Shown here in pieces: positions 49,701 to 62,620 of a stretch of DNA of 64,000 nucleotides. The notes under the pieces were generated by a model. That model was not told where the DNA came from and did no database searches. It was given only the letters and a program-made list of their open reading frames with translations. A program made the translations under genes and the position numbers. The DNA comes from Kalaharituber pfeilii (lineage: Eukaryota; Ascomycota; Pezizomycetes; Pezizales; Pezizaceae): assembly GCA_015179045.1 (NCBI GenBank), contig WHUZ01000089.1:1-64000 (forward strand). The letters run 5' to 3'. Numbering within the stretch: the stretch's first letter is position 1; every line of letters starts with the position of its first letter.

Positions 49701-50847
49701 CTCTAGTGTTGCCACTATCAGGCAGTCACGTCGCTTCATAGCGCGGAAGATTTCGTTGGCCCATCCACCCAACATGAACTTGGAACTATCGCTAATGTCT
49801 CCAGTGGAATATATCTATGTATCAAACGATAAATCAGTCTGTGTATGTCTGTATGTAATCATCGACTCAGAATTATCAATTTGCAAGACCATAGCATTCA
49901 TAGGGCGGAGGAGTCCAGATTCGAACCTAACTTGGCAACAGAGGAGTAGCTGTACCATACATAGATAGTATCTTCTAGTCCTAACAAGGCGATAGCCTCA
50001 TGGGTGAAGTGCTAGAATGTGGTCGAGGTTTATAAGTCACAGAAGTGCCAACGGAACAAAGCTATGGAAGAAAATGGAGACGTTCGTCACTGTACAAATC
50101 AAGGAGCCCTCATGTGTAGGCACCTATCTCTCTTTATACGCCCCCTCCAAAGAGCCCAAGGGAGCATCCAGTCAAACCCGGTGTGCATGAGTGGTGGGTA
50201 CCGGGGGTACATATGCCATGCGAGGACTGCATAAGAGAAGATGTATACTGCCGACCGCAGTGAGACAGGTTATATATATATAGACTTGACGTCCAGGCTA
50301 TTGGGCTGGTTCTGTTTGTAAGCCTTTTCTGACGACCACAACAAAGGTCAAGACTTGAACGTCCAGGTCAATTCTTTTCCATTTTGCTTTTGGTGAGATT
50401 ATACAAGGTGCGCATTAAGCGAAGCAAAGCAAACCAATAGAAATCTTACTGCGTTGACTGCTGTGAATCTCTGAGTTTCTCAATCTTTCTTGAGATAGTG
50501 GCCGTGCCGCATCGAATACAGCCGGCAGCTAGTCATCGACTATATCATTGAGTCGTAGTTCGAGCTTGCTGCAGCATTTTCAGGCAATCGAACTGACCCT
50601 CAAACGTTTGCCCAGTGCTGCGCGCTGTCCACTTTAGTCTCCAGAGACATAACACTAAGATCGCACTTCCTTCTGGGAAGAGTCGAAATTCGGCTTCAGA
50701 AACCTATTCAGTATAACTCTCACATTAGACGTTCAATAGGAGCAGCATTGGAGGTCGCACTAGTGGCACAACTCATCAGAGCGTGCACACAAGCACCAAT
50801 ATACTAAGAGTCAGTTAGATTGCACCAACAAATTAGACTTAACAAAT
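46721..50847. other. 4.1-kb intergenic region; no supported gene
   Basis: AT-rich. Contains a (GATACA)n-like tract at 47031-47065, TTTG repeats at about 48395-48425, a T-run at 47536-47548, and a 16-17-bp direct repeat AGACTTGA(A)CGTCCAGG at about 50282 and 50352. No coding region, tRNA or transposon ends could be supported. Confidence 0.5.
47031..47065. repeat. (GATACA)n microsatellite
   Basis: About six imperfect copies of the hexamer GATACA, in the 3' flank of topoisomerase II. Confidence 0.7.
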
Positions 50848-52424
50848 ATGCGTTCTGGCCATGATCGTTCATACGAACCTGCTCCATCCAAAGGGACAAA
50901 ACATGGGGAATTTGACCCTCTTTATGACTTCGCCGATCCAACCTACATCAGCAAATTGGACTTCAGACCACATAAAGCCGCTGCTGGCATCCTCGAGGAA
51001 TGCAAGAAGATACCCAGATTCCACGGTTTTAAAACGCTAAGCGAAGCAGATATGAAGGAGAAGAAGCGTGTGTTAGTTCACGAATCCGGGTATCAAGACC
51101 AGAGGCCCACACTGGGCAAGACTGCATCAACCCCGGAGATCCCAATATATAAAGGGTCAATTCTCGAGAAGAGGCAGCAGCCACTGACTGGAAAAGAGAC
51201 CTTCGACGGTAAGATGCCTCAACATGGAAGCTCCAGCGGACGTTAGAGGAGGGGGGGGGGGTGGTACGGCGTTGGATTTTGCTGATGGGCCGCAGTGTAC
51301 GAAATATACACCATGTGGGAGGAGCAGGATGGAAGGACAGGAAATAAGAGGCTGAAGGAGCTTTGCATCAGATGGGAGAGCTTCAATGGGCGGGTTCAGC
51401 TCTACGCTCTCGTGTATATGGTTCATCCGAACAAGGTAGGTGCCCGGCTCCCCTGGGCACCGGCTTGGCGAAGGACCTGCTGACACCGCGGGGGCTGCAG
51501 AAGGCAGAGTCGGGCAAGTTCCTCGAGGCGAACGGGCTGGTTGGGGTTTCGATGGTGCCGCACAAAGACAATCCCAAGAAGGTCGCGACCGGCGGCAACT
51601 GGGCTGGCCAGGGTGTGTGCCCAGCACTGTGTTCCGCACCGTTCTTCCCCATGTGTGGCCCGCAAGCCTGCGAGTGCGTGCTAACCAAGGCGTGTTCAGG
51701 GTACTGGGTCCCATACGTCGTAGCGTTGTACTATGCACGGAACTGGTCGTTTGAGTATCGCTACCTTTTCGTCGCTATCTGGGGGAACGACTTCCCCAGC
51801 ACATGCAAGAGCCCTGGGGACGAGGGATATCGCAAGAACACCCTCCCCAGCAGGGTGATAGCTGCTGCTAGGCGGGAAAGCGAGTATTTCTTCCAAAAGG
51901 CGGTCGGTCAGTTCAAGGGCGTCGGCAGGGTAACCAGAAAGAAAAACGGCCGAAATGCTGTTGATAGAACTGGCAATGACTCGCAACCATCGCCTTTCCT
52001 GCCAGTGCAGAGGCAAAGTCTGACGCAGGAATCCCTTCAGGACGAAGCGCCAGAAGCAAACCCAACGCAATGGAAGTTTAGGCGTGGTATCGCCCATACT
52101 CTACCGCACGCTGACGGTAGCACAAATGCTTTGCCACTACCAGCAGCCCCAGCATTTTATGGCCCTGTCCGTGAGCCCAGGAGCCTGAGGTTTTCTGATC
52201 CATGGACTGAACAATCACAACCCGCACCTGTAGAACCTCTGAAGGATCTTCCCAGTGACAAAAAGGGTACGGATCGGACGATTGCTCGCACTCGGAGGGA
52301 TATACCAGTTCATTCGAGCAAACGGGGGAAGAGAAAACGGGGCATTGAAGTGTACGCAACAAGCACGGCTCGGAAAAGGCATGGGTCAAAGAAAAAATCA
52401 CTTTACTTTGGGAAGCAAGGTTAG
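50848..52424 (+). CDS. Hypothetical protein, four exons
   Basis: I do not recognise this protein. Exons 50848-51208, 51296-51435, 51501-51612 and 51700-52424 join in frame to about 445 residues with good donors (GTAAGA, GTAGGT, GTGTGT) and a CTAAC branch point before the last acceptor. The third intron is 87 nt and open in frame, so it could be retained (about 474 residues). The N-terminal 120 residues are polar (MRSGHDRSYEPAPSKGTKHG). The middle has a compact block rich in aromatics (VYEIYTMWEEQDG, FNGRVQLYALVYMV, VALYYARNWSFEYRYLFVAI) that looks like a folded domain. The C-terminal 150 residues are disordered and basic, with RKKNGR and KRGKRKRG clusters suitable as nuclear localisation signals. 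A nuclear, DNA- or histone-binding role is conceivable but unproven. Confidence 0.6.
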
Positions 52425-53111
52425 ATAGGGAAGCGCAGGGTGAAAAGACCAATTATGGAGTACAAGGCTGGAAACATACACATGGCGCTGGCAAGGACTG
52501 GCGAGCACAAGAGCAAGAGGCTGCTGAAACACTGCTGGAGCTTGGGCGAGCGGCGGTCACTGCATGAGTGCATAATACATCTCCACTAAAAGTCCGCCCC
52601 TGGTTGCGACTGCGAGCAGCATTCGGAATGGGCTGGAGAATAATGCGGGATTATCTGAGTGAGAGCAGAGGCCCAATTGGCTTTCTGTGTGTCTTGAGGG
52701 TTCTGTGTTTTGTGCCGCAAGATTAGAATGTCTGTAGAAGTTATTTCCTTTGTAGTGTGTATCAACGCATCAATATGACTGAGGTTTCTTGAAAGGAGAA
52801 TGCCACTAAACTTAGGGATAACAAGTGCTTCTGATTTACATAAGGCAGCTCAACATGTCATAGCATGATGGGTGCCTGGCCAGGTCCGGGCCTGGCAACT
52901 CACCCTCTGCTCAACCTCGTGCCCAGCTGCATCGATGGCGGGGTGGATTGAGAATGTTATTTCACAACGTTCCCAGGATCCAGTTCTTAACCCTTGTAGG
53001 TCACGCATACTCGCTCGGGCGTTGAGAAAGGCCAGGACGCGGCATGACACGCACACAAGGCACCGCGGGCAGGCGGGCAGAGAGTCGGAGGGAAAAGGCA
53101 GACATGTAAAG

Positions 53112-53182
53112 TACTGTATTCACTCACTTAAGAGGTAAAACACAAACGCGCGCTAGCATATGGTCTGAGTGAGTGAATGGTA
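53112..53182. mobile_element. 71-bp relic of the 39993-40442 MITE family
   Basis: TACTGTATTCACTCACTTAA…ACACAAACGCGCGCTAGCAT matches about the first 45-50 nt of the 58-bp TIR of the 40-kb element. It is closed by an inverted 20-bp end (GAGTGAGTGAATGGTA), again bounded by TA. The centre is deleted, so this is a deletion derivative carrying both tips. Confidence 0.65.
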
Positions 53183-53956
53183 TGTGCCTACCGAGACTGT
53201 CGCTGGGGCTGGCTTGGCCGAGTGCCTGCGTGCGTGAGTGCATGCGTGCGCGCGCCGCTCGCTACAAGCGCCTCAGTGCCCGGCAGCGTCCCCACCCCGC
53301 GCATTCGCTGCGTCCCGCGGCCCCATTTCCCCATGCCCCCATGCCCCCATGTCCCATATCCCATGTCCCCATGTCCCATGTCCCCGTCGCTCGAGAGCCG
53401 CCGCTGCCACTAGAAGCCACAGGCACGCAGGCACGTCTCGCACGCACTGCCGTCGCAGAGGCCGCATAGCCTGCCCGGCCAGCGACCAGCACATCCACAG
53501 CCGCGCGAGGCCAGGCCAGCCCCCCCTCCCCTCGGCACGGCATTTATTTGCATGTAGCATAGCACCCGTGCCCTCGCCCTGCTAAAACCGTCGTGCTGCA
53601 GCGCTGGAGGCTAAGCGGACGGCATCCTCATCTCCTGGGCCCTCTAGCTTCCCATTCACCCTTGCGACCCAATTGCACTGCACCATCCCCCCCCGGTCGG
53701 CCCTGCCCTAGAAAAGCCCCATTTATGGTCGTCGCAGGCCGCGGCTGTAATTGTAACAGAAATAAAGCTGTTTCGGAGACCGTTGCTGCTGGCTGATCTC
53801 TCTTCCCTCACGTTGGCGAGACTGAGCCCGTTCATCTTTTCTCAGATTGAATGAACGCCAGGAACCACCAATGACAAACACTCTGCGAACCATTGACACC
53901 AGCCAATACTAGCCCGGCGCCGACCGAACGTCCCCACACCACCCCCTCCACCCCCT

Positions 53957-53973
53957 CCCCCCCCCCCCCCCCC
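53957..53973. repeat. Poly-C tract (17 C)
   Basis: A run of 17 C inside a longer C-rich stretch (53942-54045), about 110-140 bp upstream of the RasGAP start codon. Confidence 0.7.
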
Positions 53974-54085
53974 TCCCCCTCCCCCGCCACCCGCCACCCC
54001 CCACCCCCCTCCGCGCACTCACACACCGTCCTCCCCCCCCCCACTGTAAACCACCGCACATCTCCGCACCTCACCTCTCGTCCAC

Positions 54086-57000
54086 ATGGATGGAGACAAG
54101 AAGCTCGTGCAAACGCTGCTCGAGCGGCTCGCCAGCAGGGTAAAGCTGACGATTCCCTTTACTGTTCCCCGTCCTCCCCGCTTGGCGGAGAGCCGTACCT
54201 TCAATGCCTCGTTGATAGTTCTGGCACAATTTGGCTGACCATTGTACCCGCCCCAACCGAGGGTGGACGCACCCGCTGCCTCTAGCTCCCGAACCAGACC
54301 GGTATTGCCGACCTAGATGCAGTCCGCAGAGACGAAGTTGTGTCCCTGTCACGAGAAACATTGATCGAAGTTGCAAAATCCCAAATCGATGTCGTGATAC
54401 GGTACCTTGTTGAACTTTTGGACGGTATATCTCGAGTTTGTTCCACCTACCTCCGATGCTTGGGCACTATTGCCGATTCGGCTTGGGTTCTAATCTGTTA
54501 TTAGCAATACGAGAGTATCGCACCTCGAAATCGACCGCCGCTTGCCTTTGCAACACAGACATATCTTCTAGAACTGCTTGCCGACTGCACCTCCGCGCAT
54601 TGGGATGCCGTGGAAGCGAAAGCATTCCCGAATGAGCGGAATTTTAGCAATGCAATCCCTGGAGCACCTTATATCCCTACAAGACCCGCACATCGTCGAG
54701 AACCGCCTGCATTGGATGATAATCTTGCAAAACATGCTCTCGACTGTATAATACGACTCATTGCGCAGCCAGTTGTTAGTGAAGATCACTCAACTATCAA
54801 CAGTTCCAGGCCAACTGTTCCGTCTGATGAGCCGCCCATGGATGGTGTTATGGCCAAGCCTACAGAGCTAGATATGGCAGCTCATAGAGTAATAGAATAT
54901 CTGAGTGCATCAAATTGGAGCTTAGCGTACAATATCATCCAGACCAAGTTACGTTTTTTACGGCATGCTTCAGATCAGCGTGGGTCCACGAAACCAGCTG
55001 CGGAGGATGCAGAGGCTAGTAGTCTCCAGTTCATGGCACACATGTGGCTAAACGCGAAAAAACTGTCTCTTATCATCCAAGAGGTCAGTCAAGCGTTTCT
55101 AATACTCCGGAAGTCCACGCAAAACATCATTGCTACTCTAGTGCCTGATGCTATACATAACTGGATAGATACGAATCCAAGAGAATTCGTGGAACTTCAC
55201 ATGACGCAGCGCAGGCTAGAAGGCGGAACCGAGACGTTGTTCGATATGACTGTGGGATTGCAAGACAACAATAAAAGGCGGTCAATTTTATGGCCTTTAC
55301 AAACAGCCATCGTATTGCTCATGCCGGAAGTTTTCTGGTTGGCCGGAATGATGGGCGAACCGAAAGGATCGGGGGTATCAACCGCCAAAAAGATTATATT
55401 CTTGGAGAATCTGCGGAAATCTCTTCGATTATCCAGGTCATCCGATATAGCTGCTACATGTCTTGTCAATATCTGTCAGGCTGCAAGCTATTTTGCTGCA
55501 GATTCAGACAGTGCTTTGTTGAGTTTTGCTCTAGATGTTCAAAATGAAATGAGGGAGGAAATTTTCAGGAAACAATCCTTAGGGTCTGCATTGGAAGAGT
55601 CAATGGTGGACCGGGAGCTCATGACCAAGGCATTCGTAAGCCTGTGTCATTTATCCATTGATAGTGTTATCACCCAGCTGGTGCCTTGGTGTCTGGAAAG
55701 GAATTCTCCCGTATCATGGAAGATATCTGTGTTTGCTGGTGCCAGTATGTTAGCTCAACAGGTGAGTTGTGCAATTTAATATGCTTCCTTGCCGTTCACT
55801 CGTCTCAAATACTCAACTCACCCTACGACATAGGCTAATGCGGACGACTTCATACGCTTGTTTTCTGCTATTGCTCCTAATATTCGAGAATATCTTGATG
55901 TATGTGTACCCATCATCTGCTCACAAGGCCTTCGTTGGGATATTTACATCTTCATAGGCTATTGGACTATCGAAAAGCCCTGTCGCTATGAACGGAGGTG
56001 CTTTAGTTAGATTACAGCAGCGGAATGTATCTACGGAAAGTATCGCATCACCAGACTTACTACAGCAAATACTCGACTTTCTCACTGTTCGGCCCTATGT
56101 ACTTTTTGAACTATCACCACCAGACATGGGTGAAAAAATTCATCGTTTAGATCCTTATAGTGAGCAATTTGTTTCCAGTTTGTTGCTGTTCATGACCGAT
56201 GAGGATGAGATGGTGCGGAAGTCTGCCACGGCATTTGCAAGAAGATTGCTTGCCCAGGATCCCATGGACTTTATGACTTCGCTGGAACAACACCGAGATA
56301 AAGATGCCGTGGTCAATTACTTTTGGAGAGCAACGTACGCACTTTCACTTCTTCCTATTCGGTCCTCTTAAAATTAATCAATGCCACAGGTCTACGATCG
56401 CCTATGCACTGGCAAAAAAGCTTATGGAGTTTGATTTTAGAGACTCTGGCTTGAAAGGGATGTTGAATATAGTTCATGATCACCTGTCAGGAAGAATGGG
56501 TGTGTTGCAGCTTAGAAAAGTAAACAGTACCACTTTCTATTTTGAGTTAGAGGGTTCATTAACATGTGCGTGCACAGGAATATTGCGAGGCGCTAGTAGA
56601 CCTGCCCGAGCGTGCAGCAGCTAACATTGCAATGGAAGTCGCTTTTCTTGTTTTACTTTGTTCCAGCGACCTGGAAACATGCTCTATCGCAACTCATTGC
56701 ATTGCCCTTCTATGTGAAGAAGGCAGAGTAACAGAGAATTGTGAGGATCTCGCTGGCTCAAATTTGACGATTATGAGGAATTATCCAGTGTACTCTGAGT
56801 TGTCTTTACCAGGATTTAGACTTACAGGACCAGTAGCATTTCAAAAGCGGTTGAGGAAGCTATTATGCAAGATGACGATGCCCAGCCCTGGGATATTAGC
56901 AGCATGGGAGAGGGTTTTTGGGCGTTGGAGGATATTGTGCAAACATATTTTATCTCCAGGAACAGGGAAGAGCGAAGACGAGATTCAGCGACTATATTCG

Positions 57001-60000
57001 GAATGGAGAAACTACTCTGGATTCCTTGCCTCGATAGCGGGTTGCTGTATCTCGGATTTCCCTCATTTGATCAGACTTGATGACAGCTCTTTCGCCGGGC
57101 TACGGTGGATTGATCGCCTGGCGACGGATGGTGACTCGACTCCGCTATTGGATCGTTTCATGAAGCAGTGCCTACAATTGTTGATATGTAAATTGATAAA
57201 CGTCAGAGAGAGCATTCGAGAAGTGCTTGCGACAGAATTATCTCCTAGGTTATACGGGCACCTATTCCGGTCTCTGGAAACTGAGCTCGTTAGTCTTTTC
57301 GACTTCGATGGTGGTCCAAGAGATGTAGCGACAACAGAGATTCGAACTTTGTTTGTGGAGCAAGCGGCTGGACTGTTAAAGACCATAGTGGAGCGCTTAG
57401 AGGAATCACAAGATACATTTCTTTCAGTGGATTTAGGCGCATTAACCCTTACTCTTGCTAGGTATCTGCATCCTTTGAAAGATGATCTAACAATTCTCCG
57501 GGTCAAAATTAAGATGTGCTTGCTTGTGGAATTGGTAGCTCGGAAAAAAGAGATACTTAACTTGAGGCAGGAGATACGAGTACGAAATCACCTGTTGCAA
57601 CTACTTGCAGAATGGGTATCTCGGTCTAAAGTAAGACCAAACTCTATACTAGACTACATTGAGCCTCATCAGAGTGTAGATGACTGATACTAACCTAACC
57701 ACCAATTTACCAATAGGCAGAAAACGGAGTTGTGAGTAGCGGAGCACATAGGAAGGACGATCGCCGTGAGGATGAACGTTCAAGATTGCAAAAGGATCTC
57801 GATCGTGCGTGTTTGAGGGCTCTCGTCAATGTTCTATATCGATTGCCACTTCAACCCTTAGAGACTCATCATGATGCCGATCTTGTGGACGCAAAATCAC
57901 AGATGTTTTGTGCCTATTTTGACACTTTTCTTGCATTACTTGATGGAAACTCACAATCCCAGGACTTCGCTGATAGGTCAAGAGATACACAAACACTCTC
58001 CCTTACCAGAGATGACCCAAGCTCAACAGTTGATCTTACAATCCGGGCTTTAAGCAACTTATTGAGCGCAAATGTCGACGTTGGACTGAAGTTCTCTTTA
58101 GAGATTGGTTACCATGAAGATCTCGAAATAAGGACAGCATTCATGCATGTTTTAACTGACATATTGACACAAGGGACGGAGTTCGGAACATTGAAAGATA
58201 ATGCAATTGCGGAGAAGTATGAGCGACTAGTCAATCTATTGGTTGACAATATGGAATTTGTTCGGGCACTTTGTGAATGCTGTCCAAGCACGGAGGTCGA
58301 TGAATTAACTATTGCTCTACTAAACATTTTCGACTCTAAAGGAAAAGGGCTGGCATTACTCAAAGGTCTTATTCGGCAAGAGGTTGCCAACACAGAAAGT
58401 GAAACTGAGCTCCTTCGACGGAATTGCGTCGCTACCAAAATGCTATCTGTGTTTGCAAAGTGGAAAGGGTCTGATTACCTGCGCAAAACCCTGCAGGAAA
58501 AATTGGAGCGCTTAATAGTTACCTCTGATCGACTTGACCTCGAGCTGGACCCTGCAAGAACGTCATCTCCGACTGAACTCGAACAGAACGCATTGCAGAT
58601 CAGATATTTAACGAAGATATTTATTGATGAGATAACAAATTCGGCACAATATGCCCCAGACTCCTTCCGACAAATCTGCCACACAATCACTACTTGCGTG
58701 ACTGAGAGATTCCCTGAAGCCAAATTCACTGCTGTTGGGGCATTTATTTTCCTACGATTTTTTCTGTCCGGCAATTGTAGCCCCTGATTCTGAGGGATTA
58801 GTTACATCCACTCCAAAGAAGGGCATAAGACGAGGCTTATTATTGATTGCTAAAATCGTACAAAATCTGGCTAACAATGTACTTTTCGGTGCTAAAGAGC
58901 CATATATGATTCCAATGAATGATTTCCTCACAAATAATATTTACCAAGTTACCGCATTCCTTAGGGAAATTTCTGTATGCGACACTGCTCTTCATAACTT
59001 AGAAGTGTACTAATTGTTCCTACTGCAGTGTGCTCCTGAAGGTGTGGAAAAGCCTCCCGAACAAGAAGGCTTCGACTTTGGAAGCAGTGTTGCACTACAT
59101 AGATTCTTCTTTGAGAATTGGGAAACGGTAAGACAAAAATTGATATACAAGGAAAAAGCAAGGCGAGTACATTTAGAAGGCCATAACAGAAATCCGGATA
59201 ACAACTTCATGTCGGTTATGGCAACGCTATCAGCTCTGATCCCCACTTTGGGAACACCACCACTGGATATTGCCCTTGGGAGACCAAACATATCAACTGC
59301 TCAACCTGCTTATTCCCGCTACCAGGGTTTCATGCTCAGAAATTCATACAGGAGTGTCGAGTCCATTTTGTCAGGACGGATGGTATATGACGGAGGGGAA
59401 GCAAAAGATGGCACGCCAGTTATATGCATCATTTTGCGCAACATTAATGTCGATACGGTTGACCAAGACTTATTCCTATATTGTTTCCTGAAGGTACTGC
59501 ATAAAGGCATCCCCAGGTTAAGGTTAATTAGCTTACCAGATAATAGATCGCAGCAAAACTTTGGCATAAGCCCTTTGCAGTTCTCGTCGACGCTACATGC
59601 TACAGTATGAACAATGAATTCTCAGACGAGTTTTTCCGAAAATTGGATGGCATAATGCCACCCGAGTTGGCACATAGCTTCAATAGATTTTATGTGTACA
59701 ACATGAATAGTCTATACAGGAAAAACTTTAGAAAGACGCTACGGCATGCCCTTAAAGATCCAAAGAGCAGCTTGAATCCACAAAATATTGAAATCTATTT
59801 GTTGGGGAATTTGACAGAGCTCCAGATGCATTTCCACCTCGGCTCGTTACATCTGCCAAAAGAGACAAGTAATACCCTTCTCTAAAGACTTACAGGTCTT
59901 CACAATTGCTAACTGCAGGTCATTTACTAGTATCGTTGGTCACCGATGCGAGGCATGTCTTCCAGCCTGTCACTCGGCTCTCGAAGAACAAGGGAAGGAT

Positions 60001-62620
60001 TGAAGTTGTAATGAAAGTCGGAAGCCAGTACCTTCAGATAAGCACAGTATGTAGTCTGCTGCAATCCCTACGCATAATTCCTTACTAAATTGGCAAATAG
60101 ACAAAGAAGCAGGATATATTACCTCAGTCGCAGCCTCGTATGCAGGCATTAGTAAATGATATCTTTCGTTTGAGCGATGTGGAGGAGGCCAATACCACGA
60201 TCCATCTGTCAGATGAGAAAGATGTCTTCGGGATCAAAACAGACAATGGAAAAACAGTCACTTATTTCAGCAGTCCAAAACGAGCGGAAATCCTTGGGAG
60301 AATAAAATCGGCAAAGTCGAAACATTCTAGAGAAACGAAGCCCTCTAAATTGAATGAGCGAACTATTAGGCCAGAAGATGTCCCTGGCACGTTACTCAAC
60401 ATTGCACTAATGAATATGGCTAGTAATAACAGAGCGCTAAGATTAGCAGCGTACAATCTGCTTTGCTCACTATGCCAGGCTTTCAATTTTAATCTAGATT
60501 ATATGCCCGTCTGCGCTAAGGGCATAAGCATACCAACAGACTCTGTGTCATTGGTTGTTGGGTTTAGTGAGAGGCTCGCGGCGGCTGAACCACAACTGAC
60601 TTTCGACTTCCTCACTGAGTTTTTCGTGGGATGGGAAAAGGCACCCCCACAGCAGAAACCATTCATTATCCTGTATTTGGTTCCCTGGCTTGCAAATCTA
60701 AAGTCACAACTGCTCTGCACGGCTGATGGCGAAAATGAAAGAGGAAAGGAGCGTTTAGCATCAATTGCACGGAAGTTAATTGATGCAACAATCAAGGAGC
60801 CATCATTATATATCTCATTCCAGCAGAACGCATGGTCAGCAATTAGTAAGGAGGAAAGTTTACTTGATGTCTTCCTAGACGAACTGGTCAAGGCAGCCAT
60901 GAATTTTGGATTCGGAGATCCTAGGACAGAGATTATTGGTTCTATTGCGGCATCGTTCAATACCGTTAACATTCGGGGTAAAGTCATCGCAAGACTGAGA
61001 AAGGCACTGAACCGAACATCAGTTCGAGCAACTCGACATCTGATTGACCATGGTGGTTGGAACGAAATTTGCGTCCTTCTGGGAATATGTCTGGCAATTT
61101 CTTTTGATAGTAGGGTCCAGGCACAACTCTTCCTACCAGAGCTATTCCACATCATCACACTTGTTGTCAACTGTGGTCCCTTGCCTGTGCGGACAGCGGT
61201 ACATAGCTTACTGGTGAACACGGTTCACTCGATCTGCATATCATTCCCGCTTGAGGAGTGCAATCTGATGAAATTGAAAGCTATCCTGGCCTCGCTCTCT
61301 GAGCCTCGGTATTGCCTGTTATTCAACCTCTATAGGCCCACAAGAGATGCGTCAACTGAGTATGCAGAGCCAGAGAACCCTGTCTCCGCTATGGAGGCCA
61401 TCACAAATCTACTTCTGGATATCATTGCAGTAGCGGCTCCATCAATTGACATGGCTAACATCTGGCGCGCTCGATGGATGAGTCTTGTGGCAAGTACTGC
61501 CTTCCAAAGTAATCCAGCTATACAACCTAGGGCGTTCGCGGTCATGGGCTGCCTTGCTAGAGAAGATATCGACGATGACCTTTTGTACCAAGTATTGGTT
61601 GCATTGAGAACTGCAATAGCTCGGTACCAACAGGATAATGACGCAGAGATGTTGATAAGCATTATCACTAGTCTGACAAAGATGATGGATAATCTCCCTC
61701 CAACATCTCGCTACTTGCTACAGCTCTTCTGGTTAGCCATGGCTCTGTGCCGCGCAGGTTCTGGGTTCATTTTCAATTGCTCTGCAAACTTACTAGAGGT
61801 GGCATTGCGTGTGATTTCTAATTCTGGGGAATTCAAGGATGGAAGGTTAGCGCACGTCCTTCTGTCGGGCCGTATCCCAGTAGAAGAGGCTGCAGGCGCC
61901 ATTGATGATCTCTATGGTATCAGGTTTGATCAAGATGCATTCCACTTCTCCGTTGTTTTGTCTTTGATCAAGGGCCTGCAAGACTCGACAACACGGGTGG
62001 TGACTTTGAAAACTATGAATGCTTTCATGGAGGTCGCAGCCAATAATGCAGGGCCTGGGGGGCCTCCAAGGGATTCACCTTATCTTGGGCCAATAGCGGC
62101 TCGTGCGACTACCGTTGAAGACTTGAAGGAAATATTCTGGACTGCAAATTTACCTTTTCACCTTGAGGATGAGAAAGATGGCGTTACGTTTATGAGGTCA
62201 CTACCACCCTTTTCGTCACTCAGAGACAAGAATGTTCTCCTTTGGGCGGCTTTAGTGGCCGTCGACTTTAACAATTCCGGAGAGTCAGTTCAGCTCCACT
62301 GCATCACGTTCTTCACTCAGCTCGCCACTTCTCGCCCAGATATCTTCTCGCTCATCTACGACGTCATCCTAGATTGCCTTGACGAACTTCTCTTGACTAC
62401 TCAGAACTCCACTGTGCTCAAGCGCGCACGCCATCTGATTTGTGCTACAGCTACGAATCCATTATTCGACAATAGGAGAAATGCAAAGGAAGTGCTGAGC
62501 AAGACGTTGGAAGAATACGGATTTAGCGGAATATGGAAGTCAACTAGTTTCGATAAGTGTATAGGGTTGGAGAAGAGGTGTATGGCTCTGACAGATGAAT
62601 TGGTAAAGGTGAGAGCATGA
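54086..62620 (+). CDS. NF1: Neurofibromin/IRA-type RasGAP, frame broken in the GAP domain
   Basis: Large negative regulator of Ras. Twelve exons: 54086-54139, 54298-54435, 54505-55761, 55834-55899, 55958-56334, 56390-56519, 56578-57630, 57717-58974, 59029-59493, 59547-59868, 59919-60046 and 60101-62620. All phases agree except that exon 8 has one nucleotide too many. Ignoring it, the protein is 2,588 residues. Landmarks: N-terminal helical repeats (NWIDTNPREFVELH, RRSILWPLQTAIVLLMPEVF), the arginine-finger region LLRRNCVATKM (Arg1259 probable), RQICHTITTCV, then FLRFF|CPAIVAPDSEGL, LANNVLFGAKEPYM, the Sec14-PH module (FAVLVDATCYSMNNEF, FYVYNMNSLYRK) and the conserved RPEDVPGTLLNIAL…AAYNLLCSL repeats. 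The extra base is in a six-T run (58758-58763). As written, translation stops at 58787 after 1,381 residues, losing half the GAP and everything beyond. Confidence 0.92.

Larger units (their letters stand above)
52425..54085. other. Intergenic region upstream of the RasGAP gene
   Basis: Contains the small MITE relic at 53112-53182. It becomes GC- and C-rich from 53.2 kb, with repeated CCCATGCCCC/CCCATGTCCC units (about 53328-53387) and a 17-C run at 53957-53973 in the presumed promoter. No supported gene. Confidence 0.5.

Noticed and set aside
49890..50060. tRNA or SINE suggested by AGATTCGAACC and a nearby TGGGTGAAGTG motif
   Set aside because: The two motifs are on opposite strands and no cloverleaf can be drawn.
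58758..58790. Mini-intron removing the extra base in the RasGAP gene
   Set aside because: The only GT…AG pair there (GTCCGG…TGTAG) is 15 nt long and would delete the conserved PAIV residues.
54086..62620. Identification as a Furry/Tao3/Mor2 cell-morphogenesis protein
   Set aside because: First thought because of size and helical repeats; the RasGAP signature, Sec14-PH block and DVPGTLLNIAL region identify neurofibromin/IRA instead.
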